The position numbers and the translations under genes were made by a program. The notes beneath the pieces were generated by a model. That model did not search any database and was not told where the DNA came from. It saw only the letters and a program-made list of their open reading frames with translations. A stretch of 34,228 nucleotides of DNA, taken from the NCBI RefSeq assembly GCF_945952435.1, contig NZ_CAMFHZ010000027.1, positions 1 through 34,228 of the forward strand, read 5' to 3'. Every line of letters begins with the position of its first letter. Within the stretch, counting starts at the first letter, position 1. This document shows positions 15,768 through 23,222 of the stretch, piece after piece. Origin of the DNA: an uncultured Microbacterium sp. Lineage in GTDB: Bacteria; Actinomycetota; Actinomycetes; Actinomycetales; Microbacteriaceae.

Positions 15768-17384
15768 TCAGCGCGGGAGCGGGACCTCGACGATGCCGGG
15801 ACGCCGGACGTCCGCCGCGAGCGCCGTCGCGAGGGCCACGACGGTCTCCACACGTCGATGGTCCCACCCGTACGCCGCGGCGAGACCCGCCAGGGCGACG
15901 GAGTGCGGCGTGTAGAACGCCCGGTCGAGCGCGGCGGATCCCGCCGTCGCGGCGACCTCCAGGCCGTCGAAGATCGTGCCTCCGCCGTCGTTGCCGACGA
16001 TGACCTGGATCCGCGGCACCGGTTCGTCCGCCGGCAGCAGGAGCGCTCCGACGTCGTGCAGGAAGGCGAGGTCGCCGAGCAGGACGCGGGTCACCCCGCC
16101 CTTGCCCGCGCGCTGGGAGGCGGCCGCGATGCCGATCCCCGTCGAGACGGTCCCGTCGATCCCGGCGAGGCCCCGATTGGCGTGCACGTGCACCCGATGC
16201 GGGCCCAGCACGTCGTCCGCGACCCGGACGATGCGCGAGGAACCGAACAGCAATCGGTCGTCGGGGCCGCTGGCGCTCCAGACCGCACGCACGAGGGCGC
16301 GGCGGTCGACGGGCGCGTCGCCCTCCTGCGCGGTGCCGGGATCGGGGTGCGCGGTGCCGATCCAGGCGGAGAGCCATTCGACGTCAGAACTCCGGCCCGC
16401 CGCCACGACGGAGCGCACGTCGACCGCGCGACCGGAGAGGTTCAGCGCCTCGCCGCCACGGCGCACCGCGACGACCTCGACGTCGGTGCGGCGAAGGAGC
16501 GCCGCCGTCTCGCGGCTCAGCGTCGGGTGGCCGAACACCACGACCCGTTCGATGCGTTCCGCCAACGCCGGGTCGTTCAGGCGCGCGCGGTACCGGGGCA
16601 CGAGGGTGTCGCCGACGCGGGCGCCGCTGACGACCTCGGCGATGAGCGGCCAGCCGCCGTCGTGCGCGAAGTCCGCGGCCTCGGCACCGGCGTCCGCACC
16701 GGCCAGCACGATCGTGCGGGGACCGGGGACGATCAGGACCGCAGCCGCGGGAGCCGGGCGGAGCGTAATTCCCGGTGTCGCGACCAGCCGATCCGGAAGC
16801 GGCCCGGAGAGCGGTTCGCGCATCGGCAGGTTCAGATGCACGGGGCCCGCGACGCCGGCCAGGCCGTTTCCCTCCGCGCCCATCGCGCACGCGACGGCAT
16901 CGGCCGCGAGCGCGGAGAACACGACGGGGTCCGCGTCGCCCGGAACGGGGGCGTCGACGCCGAGCCGCACCCAGGGCCGGTACATGTCGACCTGGGTCGT
17001 GGCCTGGTTGGCTCCGACGCCGCGCAACTCGGGCGGGCGGTCGGCCGTGAGCACGACGAGGGGGACGCCGGAGTGGAACGCCTCCATGACGGCGGGGACG
17101 TATCCGGCGGCCGCGGTCCCGGACGTGCACACGAGCACCGCCGGGACGCCGGACTCGCGGGCGAGGCCGAGCGCCGTGAACCCGGCGACGCGCTCGTCGA
17201 CACGGACGTGCACGTGCAGCGCCCCGGAACGGCCCAGCGCCGCCGCCACGAGCGCGAGCGCCTGCGACCGCGATCCGGGCGAGAGCACGAGGTCCCGCAC
17301 GCCGAGTTCGACGAGACCGGTCAGCAGCCGCACGGCGGCGTCGGTCGCGGGCGATGCCGTGGGGGCGTCCGCGGCGCCGGTCAC
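15768..17384 (-). CDS. menD: SEPHCHC synthase (2-succinyl-5-enolpyruvyl-6-hydroxy-3-cyclohexene-1-carboxylate synthase)
   Basis: The product is 538 aa, a thiamine-diphosphate enzyme that adds a succinyl semialdehyde unit from 2-oxoglutarate to isochorismate. The diagnostic N-terminal motifs are SPGSRSQAL and RVDERVAGF (catalytic Glu64), with ADRPPELRGVGANQATTQ. The ThDP/Mg site is GDLAFLHDVGALL followed by VIVGNDGGGTIF. GTG 17384 overlaps the stop of the upstream PLDc_N gene as GTGA, so translation is coupled. It acts directly after MenF in the pathway. Confidence 0.97.
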   Translation of the reverse strand: MTGAADAPTASPATDAAVRLLTGLVELGVRDLVLSPGSRSQALALVAAALGRSGALHVHVRVDERVAGFTALGLARESGVPAVLVCTSGTAAAGYVPAVMEAFHSGVPLVVLTADRPPELRGVGANQATTQVDMYRPWVRLGVDAPVPGDADPVVFSALAADAVACAMGAEGNGLAGVAGPVHLNLPMREPLSGPLPDRLVATPGITLRPAPAAAVLIVPGPRTIVLAGADAGAEAADFAHDGGWPLIAEVVSGARVGDTLVPRYRARLNDPALAERIERVVVFGHPTLSRETAALLRRTDVEVVAVRRGGEALNLSGRAVDVRSVVAAGRSSDVEWLSAWIGTAHPDPGTAQEGDAPVDRRALVRAVWSASGPDDRLLFGSSRIVRVADDVLGPHRVHVHANRGLAGIDGTVSTGIGIAAASQRAGKGGVTRVLLGDLAFLHDVGALLLPADEPVPRIQVIVGNDGGGTIFDGLEVAATAGSAALDRAFYTPHSVALAGLAAAYGWDHRRVETVVALATALAADVRRPGIVEVPLPR

Positions 17385-17740
17385 CGCTTCGGACCGGGAT
17401 CGTCGGTGTCGCCGCGCTCGTCCAGGCGCGCGAGCTCCGCCTCGAGCTCCTGGATGCGGCGATCCTGCTCCGCACGGCTGAGGTCGTAGCCGGCGTGACC
17501 GGATCCCGGTTCGTCGTCGAGGGGGAGGAACCGCTCCTCGGCGGCGCTGCGGCCGCGACGCGTGCGACCGAGAGCGAACCAGAGGATCGCTCCGAGTACG
17601 GGGATCAGGATGACGATCGCGATCCAGACGCCCTTGGGCACGCCGCGATGGCGGCTCGCGGGCTGCACCACGCAGTCGACGATGCCGAACACCCAGAAGA
17701 CCGCGGCCAGGAAGCCGCCGATCACGAGGAATCGGGTCAC
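17381..17740 (-). CDS. PLDc_N-domain small membrane protein
   Basis: The product is 119 aa. Two transmembrane helices (about residues 4-25 and 38-58) carry the PLDc_N signature FWVFGIVDCVVQP and then KGVWIAIVILIPVLGAILWF. The cytoplasmic tail is charged and predicted coiled coil (QDRRIQELEAELARLDER). Despite the name, no phospholipase catalytic domain is present. The function is unknown, but the 4-bp overlap with menD suggests membrane quinone biosynthesis or simple operon hitch-hiking. GTG 17740 has TAGACT six bases upstream; GAGGA lies in the same gap. Confidence 0.88.
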   Translation of the reverse strand: MTRFLVIGGFLAAVFWVFGIVDCVVQPASRHRGVPKGVWIAIVILIPVLGAILWFALGRTRRGRSAAEERFLPLDDEPGSGHAGYDLSRAEQDRRIQELEAELARLDERGDTDDPGPKR

Positions 17741-17746
17741 GTCCTC

Positions 17747-17752
17747 AGTCTA
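17747..17752 (-). promoter_or_regulatory. -10 box TAGACT, leaderless start of PLDc_N-menD unit
   Basis: TAGACT, six bases, then GTG (17740). Confidence 0.5.
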
Positions 17753-17856
17753 GGCGGGACGGGAGGACCCGGATCCGCGGCGACGGCGCCCCCCCTCTCA
17801 CAGGCACGGGGCCCGAAGACAGAGGTCGTTCACAGCGGGTGCCGAACGCGGACTCC

Positions 17857-17862
17857 TAGACT
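17857..17862 (+). promoter_or_regulatory. -10 box TAGACT, leaderless start of DUF4229 gene
   Basis: TAGACT, six bases, then GTG (17869). Confidence 0.55.
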
Positions 17863-17868
17863 GGACGC

Positions 17869-18162
17869 GTGAAGCTTCCTCCCCTGCTCGTCTACTCGGT
17901 GCTGCGCCTGCTGGCGTTCCTCGTGCCGCTGGGGATCCTGTGGTTCTTCTTCCCGATCTTCCGCGAGTTCTGGTGGCTGGCCGCCCTGTTCGCCGCACTG
18001 ATCGGGATCAGCATCTCGCTGCTCTTCCTCCGCGCGCCGCTCTCCGACGCGTCCCGGGCGATGTACGCGAAACGGGAGGCGAGGACCGATCCGGCTCGCC
18101 CGCGCGACGAGGACGTCGAGGACGCCAACGTCGACCGCGACATCCACCGCGACGTCGCCTGA
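17869..18162 (+). CDS. DUF4229 family membrane protein
   Basis: The product is 97 aa with two close hydrophobic helices (LRLLAFLVPLGILWFFFPIF and FWWLAALFAALIGISISLLF). LRAPLSDASRAMYAKRE and an acidic tail ending DRDIHRDVA follow. This is the usual DUF4229 pattern. In actinobacteria the family is often found beside menaquinone genes, which agrees with divergent menD here. The function is unknown. Confidence 0.88.
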   Translation: MKLPPLLVYSVLRLLAFLVPLGILWFFFPIFREFWWLAALFAALIGISISLLFLRAPLSDASRAMYAKREARTDPARPRDEDVEDANVDRDIHRDVA

Positions 18163-18187
18163 CCACGGCCCCGCCGGGAGCCGCGGG

Positions 18188-18835
18188 TCAGTCGCGCGCG
18201 AACGTGACGTGGACGACGCCGCTCTCGGCGACCTCGCTCGACACCGTGTATCCCTGTTCGAGTCCGCGCAGATCCTGCCAGAGGTTCTCCCCCCGACCGA
18301 GCAGGATCGGCACGATCGCCACGTGCAGACGGTCCACGAGACCCGCAGCGAGGAAGGACCGCACGGTCCGCACGCCACCGCCGATGCGGACGTCCCCGCC
18401 GCCGGACGCCTCCACGGCCCGCACGAGCGCCTCCTCCGGGGAGGCGTCGAGGAAGTGGAACTCCGTGCCGTTCGCGAAGGTGATCGGATCGCGCGGGATC
18501 CCGTGGGTGAGCACGAACACCGGGCAGTGGAAGGGCGGTGCGTCGCCCCACCAGCCCTTCCAGTCCGGATCCCCGGCATGCTCGTGCAGCCCGAACATGC
18601 CCGCGCCCATGATCTCCGCGCCGACGTTCTCGAAGTACTCGGCGCCGTAGCGGTCGTCGATGCCGGTGGTCCCCGATCCGGACTCGTCGCCGAGCACGCG
18701 CTCACGGAACGTGCGCGTCGAGGTGTAGACGGCGACGAGACGCCCCCAGTCCTCGCCGAAGGGGTTCTCCGGGGTCTGATCGGTGGTCGTCGCGTAACCG
18801 TCGAGGGAGATGTTGAGATCGACGCGTACCGTCAT
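18188..18835 (-). CDS. Dihydrofolate reductase-family (RibD C-terminal-like) protein
   Basis: The product is 215 aa. The N-terminal strand VRVDLNISLDGYATT, the RibD_C/DHFR-like core with GGGVRTVRSFLAAGLVDRLHV, and VPILLGRGENLW are typical. Such proteins are NAD(P)H-binding reductases of unknown substrate; folate reduction is not implied. ATG 18835 has an AGGAG ribosome site. It is the last gene of an operon with the DUF4287 and cupin genes, with gaps of 56 and 31 bp. Confidence 0.9.
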   Translation of the reverse strand: MTVRVDLNISLDGYATTTDQTPENPFGEDWGRLVAVYTSTRTFRERVLGDESGSGTTGIDDRYGAEYFENVGAEIMGAGMFGLHEHAGDPDWKGWWGDAPPFHCPVFVLTHGIPRDPITFANGTEFHFLDASPEEALVRAVEASGGGDVRIGGGVRTVRSFLAAGLVDRLHVAIVPILLGRGENLWQDLRGLEQGYTVSSEVAESGVVHVTFARD

Positions 18836-18891
18836 GGGAGTTCTCCTGAGTTCCTGGGGCGCAAGCGCGGGTTCGTGGGGAGCCGGCGCGG

Positions 18892-19185
18892 TCACCCTCG
18901 ATCGGGGTTGCTGTCCTTGCCATCCAGCCACAGCGTATCCGTGGCGTCGCGATGCGTGCCGTCGGTGCCGACGTGCGCGGCGTTGATCTTCGGGCCCTTG
19001 GTGATGACGTGCACGATCGCCATGCCGTGACCGCGCCCGAGACCGTAGTCGGTCTTGAGCCAGTCCAGGATCGGCGTCGCCTTGGTGTCGGGGCCGAATC
19101 CGTGCTCGGTCGCGAGGTCGACGAGCTGTCGGGGGGTGAGGCCGGTCTTGGTCTCGACGGCGTCGAGGTATGCCTGAAAGGACAT
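18892..19185 (-). CDS. DUF4287 domain protein
   Basis: The product is 97 aa, beginning MSFQAYLDAVETKTGLTPRQ, with YGLGRGHGMAIVHVITKG typical of DUF4287. Members occur alone or fused to DUF5655-type domains, and the function is unknown. An additional tail (NAAHVGTDGTHRDATDTLWL) follows the domain. ATG 19185 has a GGAG site. It is the middle gene of the cupin-DUF4287-DHFR operon. Confidence 0.88.
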   Translation of the reverse strand: MSFQAYLDAVETKTGLTPRQLVDLATEHGFGPDTKATPILDWLKTDYGLGRGHGMAIVHVITKGPKINAAHVGTDGTHRDATDTLWLDGKDSNPDRG

Positions 19186-19216
19186 GTGTTCTCCGTGGGT
19201 GAGGGGTGGGCCGCGG

Positions 19217-19573
19217 TCAGTCGACCACGGTCTGGATGATGGTGTCCGAGGCGTGGATGCAGAGCAGTCGCAGGGTCGAGGTGCCGACGTTCTCGAACCG
19301 GTGCGGCACGAACGCCGGGCCGATGACGGTGTCGCCGGCGGCCGCCGTGACGGTCCGGTCTCCCACGGTGAACGCGGCGTCGCCCTCGAGCACCACCCAC
19401 GTCTCGGGATAGGGGTGCCAGTGCCGACGGGACCCCTGGCCCGGCTGATTGTCGACGAAGAAGTACGAGACGCCCGCGCCGTGCGCCGCACCTTCGAACC
19501 GCCGGCTGGCGCCGGTGCCGAGACGGATCTCGTCCGGGCGGACGACCGTGACATCGAACGAGTTGCTTCCCAT
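19217..19573 (-). CDS. Single-domain cupin protein
   Basis: The product is 118 aa with one beta-barrel. Cupin motif 1 is RRHWHPYPETWVVLEG, giving His51, His53 and Glu57; motif 2 contributes His91 in FVPHRFENVG. These are the normal metal ligands. The role may be as a small dioxygenase, isomerase or binding protein and cannot be chosen from sequence. ATG 19573 follows a GAGGTGG ribosome site. It is the first gene of the operon and divergent from the ArsR/DUF5937 regulator. Confidence 0.87.
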   Translation of the reverse strand: MGSNSFDVTVVRPDEIRLGTGASRRFEGAAHGAGVSYFFVDNQPGQGSRRHWHPYPETWVVLEGDAAFTVGDRTVTAAAGDTVIGPAFVPHRFENVGTSTLRLLCIHASDTIIQTVVD

Positions 19574-19654
19574 TCGTCCACCTCTTTCCTGTGCTGATCC
19601 GCGTTCCGCGGTGTGTTCCCCCACTCTCCCCGGATCCTCTCGCATCCCCTAAAG

Positions 19655-19672
19655 TTTCGATGTGCATCGAAA
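19655..19672 (+). promoter_or_regulatory. Operator palindrome over the start of the ArsR-type regulator
   Basis: TTTCGATGTGCATCGAAA has perfect 8-bp arms and a 2-bp centre. It touches the -10-like TAAAGT (19650-19655), which lies six bases from GTG 19662, and it covers the predicted transcript start. This is the expected layout of an autorepressor site. It could also act on the divergent cupin operon 82 bp away. Confidence 0.7.
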
Positions 19673-20678
19673 CATGGACGGTGTGGAGTGGGAGCACCAC
19701 CGCGTCGACTTCCGGCTGGGCACGGGCGACCTGGAGGCCGTCCGGTTCGGGATCTCGCCCGGTCACGAGCTGGCGCACGCCGTGCGGGTGCTCCTGCGCC
19801 CCGCACAGTATCCGCTCGCGTGGGGGTGGCTGCGGCAGGCGCGTGAGCGCCTTCCCCGCGAGCCGTTCGCGGTGCTCGCGCAGGTGGTCGGCGCAGACGG
19901 CTATCTGCCCGACTTCCTCACGACGACCGCGCGCTGGGACCTGACCCCGGACGAGGAGCTCGCCGCGCTCCGTGCGGCGCCGCTCGCGGGAGTCCGTCTC
20001 GACCTGGGAAAGAGGGTCGCGCGCTCCACGGGGCGCGAGCGCGAGGGGCTTCGGGCGATGCAGGACCATCCGATCCGCGCCAGGGCGCTCGTCGCCGACG
20101 CCTGGGAGGCTGTCTGGGACGCCGTCCTCGCGCCCGTCTGGCCCGAACTGGAACGGATCCTCCGCGCCGACATCGCGGTGCGTTCGCGCACCATCGCCTC
20201 CGACGGCCTCGCCGCGATGGCCGCCGGGATCCACCCCCAGGTGAGCTGGGGCGACGGATCGGTCAGGGTGGCGCTGCGCCGCCACAGCGAGGAGGTCGAC
20301 TGCCGCGGCAGCGGGCTGGTGCTCGTGCCGACCGTCCTCTCCTCCTGGAGCTGCTTCGTGCTCACCGAGCCGCCCGCTCAGCCGACGCTCTTCTACCCCG
20401 CCCGCGGGGTGACGGCGGACTGGACCCGGCAGGCGCCGGACGGGGCGCGCGCGCTGGACGCCCTGGTGGGCCCCGCGCGGGCGGGGATCCTGCGCGCCGC
20501 GCACGCGCCCCGCACGACCTCGCAGGTCGCCGCCGATGCCGGAGTCGCCGTCTCGACCGCGTCTCACCACCTGACGGTGCTGCGCGACGCGGGCCTGATC
20601 GTCAGCACCCGGGAAGGCGCACGCATGCTCCACGTGCGCGCCCCTCTGGGCGAGGCGCTCGTCGGGGCGGCGCTCTGA
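19662..20678 (+). CDS. ArsR-family regulator with N-terminal DUF5937 region
   Basis: The product is 338 aa from GTG 19662; ATG 19674 is an in-frame alternative. About 250 residues of DUF5937-type sequence come first (VRFGISPGHELAHAVRVLL, LPDFLTTTARWDL, VTADW). The last 80 residues form a winged helix: RAGILRAAHAPRTTSQVAAD, then AGVAVSTASHHLTVLRDAGL. I see no Cys metal site, so metal sensing is unlikely. Such regulators usually control an adjacent gene set, here probably the divergent cupin-DUF4287-DHFR operon. The start codon lies inside an operator palindrome. Confidence 0.9.
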   Translation: MHRNMDGVEWEHHRVDFRLGTGDLEAVRFGISPGHELAHAVRVLLRPAQYPLAWGWLRQARERLPREPFAVLAQVVGADGYLPDFLTTTARWDLTPDEELAALRAAPLAGVRLDLGKRVARSTGREREGLRAMQDHPIRARALVADAWEAVWDAVLAPVWPELERILRADIAVRSRTIASDGLAAMAAGIHPQVSWGDGSVRVALRRHSEEVDCRGSGLVLVPTVLSSWSCFVLTEPPAQPTLFYPARGVTADWTRQAPDGARALDALVGPARAGILRAAHAPRTTSQVAADAGVAVSTASHHLTVLRDAGLIVSTREGARMLHVRAPLGEALVGAAL

Positions 20679-20689
20679 GCGCCGCCCCG
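20663..20689. terminator. Bidirectional hairpin between convergent genes
   Basis: The arms 20663-20674 (CGGGGCGGCGCT) and 20678-20689 are exact reverse complements with a 3-nt loop that includes part of the regulator's TGA region. The regulator and helR stop codons face each other across 16 bp, so the hairpin can end both transcripts. Confidence 0.7.
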
Positions 20690-20694
20690 CGCGC

Positions 20695-23010
20695 TCACTC
20701 CAGCAGCACGAGCTCCTGGGTCGCCCTCGTCATCGCGACGTACCGATCCACGGCGCCCTCGATGCCGGATCCGAACGACGACGGATCCGCGATCACGACG
20801 AGGTCGAACTCGAGTCCCTTGGCCGTGACGGGCGTGAGCAGACGCACACGGGGGTCCGGGAGACCACGGTCGTCGAGGAAGGGCCGGTCGTCGCCGATCA
20901 CGCAGGCCAGGCCCTCGGCGTGCCCGGCGAGCCAGGACGTGAGGATCGCGTCCCGCTCCGCGAGGGCCGCGACGCGGACCGGGATCCCGCTCGATCGCAC
21001 CGACATCGGCACGTTCGCGTCGGGCAGCGCCGCGCGGATGACCGGCGCCGCAGCCTCCATGACCTCCTCGGGGGTGCGGTAGTTGATCCGGAGGCCGGCC
21101 TGCGTCACCCGCCGCACGCCCACGCGCGCGAGGCGCTCGGTCCACGTGCCGTCGAAGCCGTGACGCGCCTGTGCGCGGTCGCCGACCACCGTGAGGCTGT
21201 GCGAGGGCACCCGGCGCAGGAGCACCGCCCACTCCGCGTCGCTGAGCTCCTGCGCCTCGTCGACGACGACGTGCGCGAACGGCCCCGCGAGGGCGTCGGG
21301 ATCCGGGCGCAGGCGCTCGGCCTCCTCGAGCAGCATCTCGCGGGCGCCGTCGCTGTCCGGCCCGAAGAAGAAGCCCGTGACCGCGCTCTCCTTGTCGTCG
21401 TCCGCGGCGAGGAGCTCGTCGATCACGCGGTCGCGCTGCTCCCGCTCTTCCGCGGTGACCGCCTCCTCGCGACGGCGCCGTCCGGAGGCCGCGGGATCGC
21501 CGATCCGAGCGCGCGCCGCGTCGAGAAGGGGCAGGTCCTGCCGGGTCCAGGCCCGCGGATCCTCCCGGTGCAGCGCCGCACGCTCCTGGGCGCTCAACCA
21601 CGGCGCGCAGATCCGCAGGAACGCGGGAACCTCCCAGAGATCCGCGACCACCCCCGCCGGGTCCAGCATCGGCCACGCGGCGACGAACGCGCGCTGGAGC
21701 GCGGTGCTCTGCCGCAGCGCCCGGTCGAGCTGTCGCGGAGGGACGTCCTCGTCGGCGTTCTCCTCGACGAGCGCTCCGATGAGCGCCTCCCACACGACGT
21801 CACGGGCCTCGTCGTGCGGCGTGCCGGGCTCTGGCGCGTCGAAGGCCTCGACCCACGCGGCAGGCGGCACGACGACGTCGCGCCACGGCGTCTCGATCCA
21901 CAGCGCCTCGGTCGGCGCGTGCTCGTGATAGCGCACGGCGGCCTCGACCGCATCGAGCAGACGCAGCCCCTCCTTCAGCCGTCGGGCGGTCGCATCCGCC
22001 TCGTCGGGCATTGCATCCCCCGCCCGCCCCTCGACCACGAGGTCCGCCAGCGTGCACACCCGTACGCCGTCCTCGCCGAGGCTCGGCAGCACGTCCTCGA
22101 CATAGCGCAGATAGGGCTGGTGCGGACCGACGAAGAGGATGCCGCCCCGTCCGAGCCGCTGTTCGGCGTGCATGAGATAGGCGGCCCGGTGCAGCGCCAC
22201 GACCGTCTTCCCGGTGCCGGGGCCTCCGTCGACGACGAGGGCGTCCCGGGAGGACGCGCGGATGATCGCGTCCTGATCCGCCTGGATCGTGCTCAGCACG
22301 TCGCGCATCCGCGGCGAGCGCGAGGCGCCGAGGCTCGCGATGAACGCGGACTGGTCGTCGAGCGTCGAGGTCGCATCGACTCCTGCCGCGAGGGTCGCGT
22401 CCGGATCGAAGACCTCGTCCCAGTAGTCGGTGACCCGCTGCGAGGTCCAGCGATAGCGCCGACGGCTGACCAGTCCCTGCGGATTCGCATGCGTCGCGGC
22501 GAAGAACGGCGCGGCCGCCGGAGCCCGCCAGTCGACGAGCAGGCGGCGTCCGGCGGCGTCGGTGAGACCGATCCGGCCGATGTAGACCGATTCCGCCTCG
22601 TCCTCCCCCGCGCCGTCGCCCTCCGTTGCCCGGGCGGGGTCCATGCGGCCCAGGCAGAGATCGACGCCGTAGCGGCGCAGCAGCTGCCATCGCGACGCGG
22701 AACGGTGGATCTCCAAATCGCGGTCGAGGGCCTCCTGCCCCGCCCGCACCCGCTGTCCGCGCAGGCGTCCGAGTCGCGCCTCGAGGGCGGAGGTCTCCGC
22801 GGCGAGGGCGTCGTGGATCGCGGCGAAGCGAGCGTCGTCCTCGGCGACGAAGGCGGGGCCGCCCTTGCGGGCGAGGGAGGGGGGAAGGGCGAAGAAGGAC
22901 GAGGGGCGGCGGGGCCGCGAGAGGCGCGCGGGCACCTTATCCGGATCGGCTCCGGGGTCGTTTCCAGGGGCGATTTCACGGTCGGCTTCAGGGTCGGTCT
23001 CAGGGCGCAC
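20695..23010 (-). CDS. helR: HelR-type RNA polymerase-recycling ATPase (HelD family)
   Basis: The product is 771 aa, a UvrD/Rep-like superfamily 1 ATPase. The HelD-specific segment VYIGRIGLTDAAGRRLLVDW with RAPAAAPFF is near residue 145. Walker A GGPGTGKT is at about 262-269, Walker B VVVDEAQEL follows, and the C-terminal helicase motif is AMTRATQELVLLE. HelD/HelR proteins pull stalled or antibiotic-blocked RNA polymerase off DNA; Streptomyces HelR protects against rifamycins. GTG 23010 is chosen for its strong GGAGG ribosome site. The longer frame upstream would read through the RAE. The RAE at 23057-23076 supports HelR rather than a generic helicase. Confidence 0.93.
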   Translation of the reverse strand: MRPETDPEADREIAPGNDPGADPDKVPARLSRPRRPSSFFALPPSLARKGGPAFVAEDDARFAAIHDALAAETSALEARLGRLRGQRVRAGQEALDRDLEIHRSASRWQLLRRYGVDLCLGRMDPARATEGDGAGEDEAESVYIGRIGLTDAAGRRLLVDWRAPAAAPFFAATHANPQGLVSRRRYRWTSQRVTDYWDEVFDPDATLAAGVDATSTLDDQSAFIASLGASRSPRMRDVLSTIQADQDAIIRASSRDALVVDGGPGTGKTVVALHRAAYLMHAEQRLGRGGILFVGPHQPYLRYVEDVLPSLGEDGVRVCTLADLVVEGRAGDAMPDEADATARRLKEGLRLLDAVEAAVRYHEHAPTEALWIETPWRDVVVPPAAWVEAFDAPEPGTPHDEARDVVWEALIGALVEENADEDVPPRQLDRALRQSTALQRAFVAAWPMLDPAGVVADLWEVPAFLRICAPWLSAQERAALHREDPRAWTRQDLPLLDAARARIGDPAASGRRRREEAVTAEEREQRDRVIDELLAADDDKESAVTGFFFGPDSDGAREMLLEEAERLRPDPDALAGPFAHVVVDEAQELSDAEWAVLLRRVPSHSLTVVGDRAQARHGFDGTWTERLARVGVRRVTQAGLRINYRTPEEVMEAAAPVIRAALPDANVPMSVRSSGIPVRVAALAERDAILTSWLAGHAEGLACVIGDDRPFLDDRGLPDPRVRLLTPVTAKGLEFDLVVIADPSSFGSGIEGAVDRYVAMTRATQELVLLE

Positions 23011-23056
23011 GGATCCTCCGATTCCAGGGCGAAGCCACCCAGTCTGCGCGCGCAGG

Positions 23057-23076
23057 GGGGTCTTGCCGCAAGCCCC
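23057..23076 (-). promoter_or_regulatory. Rifamycin-associated element (RAE) upstream of helR
   Basis: The minus strand reads GGGGCTTGCGGCAAGACCCC, an inverted repeat. The actinobacterial RAE consensus as I recall it is GGGGCTTGCGGCAAGGCCC, one difference over 19 bases. It lies 47 bp upstream of the helR GTG. A 12-bp palindrome CTGCGCGCGCAG (23044-23055) adjoins it. RAEs mark rifamycin-inducible resistance genes. Confidence 0.85.
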
Positions 23077-23183
23077 ACCCCCTCCGGTATCCTGGAAGTG
23101 CAGGGAGCGACCGGAGGCGGACCGCTCCCTTCGTCGTTCTCGCGGTGTTCCCCGGGGCACCCGACGCGCTCACCGCGGCGGAC

Positions 23184-23189
23184 TAGCAT
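23184..23189 (+). promoter_or_regulatory. -10 box TAGCAT of the aminopeptidase gene
   Basis: TAGCAT lies 33 bp before ATG 23223. The short leader carries the ribosome site GGAAGGA. An imperfect hairpin AGGGAGCG/CGCTCCCT (23102-23130) lies further upstream in the divergent region shared with helR. Confidence 0.4.
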
Positions 23190-23222
23190 CGAAGGGTTGC
23201 CCGCCGCCCCGGAAGGATCCGC

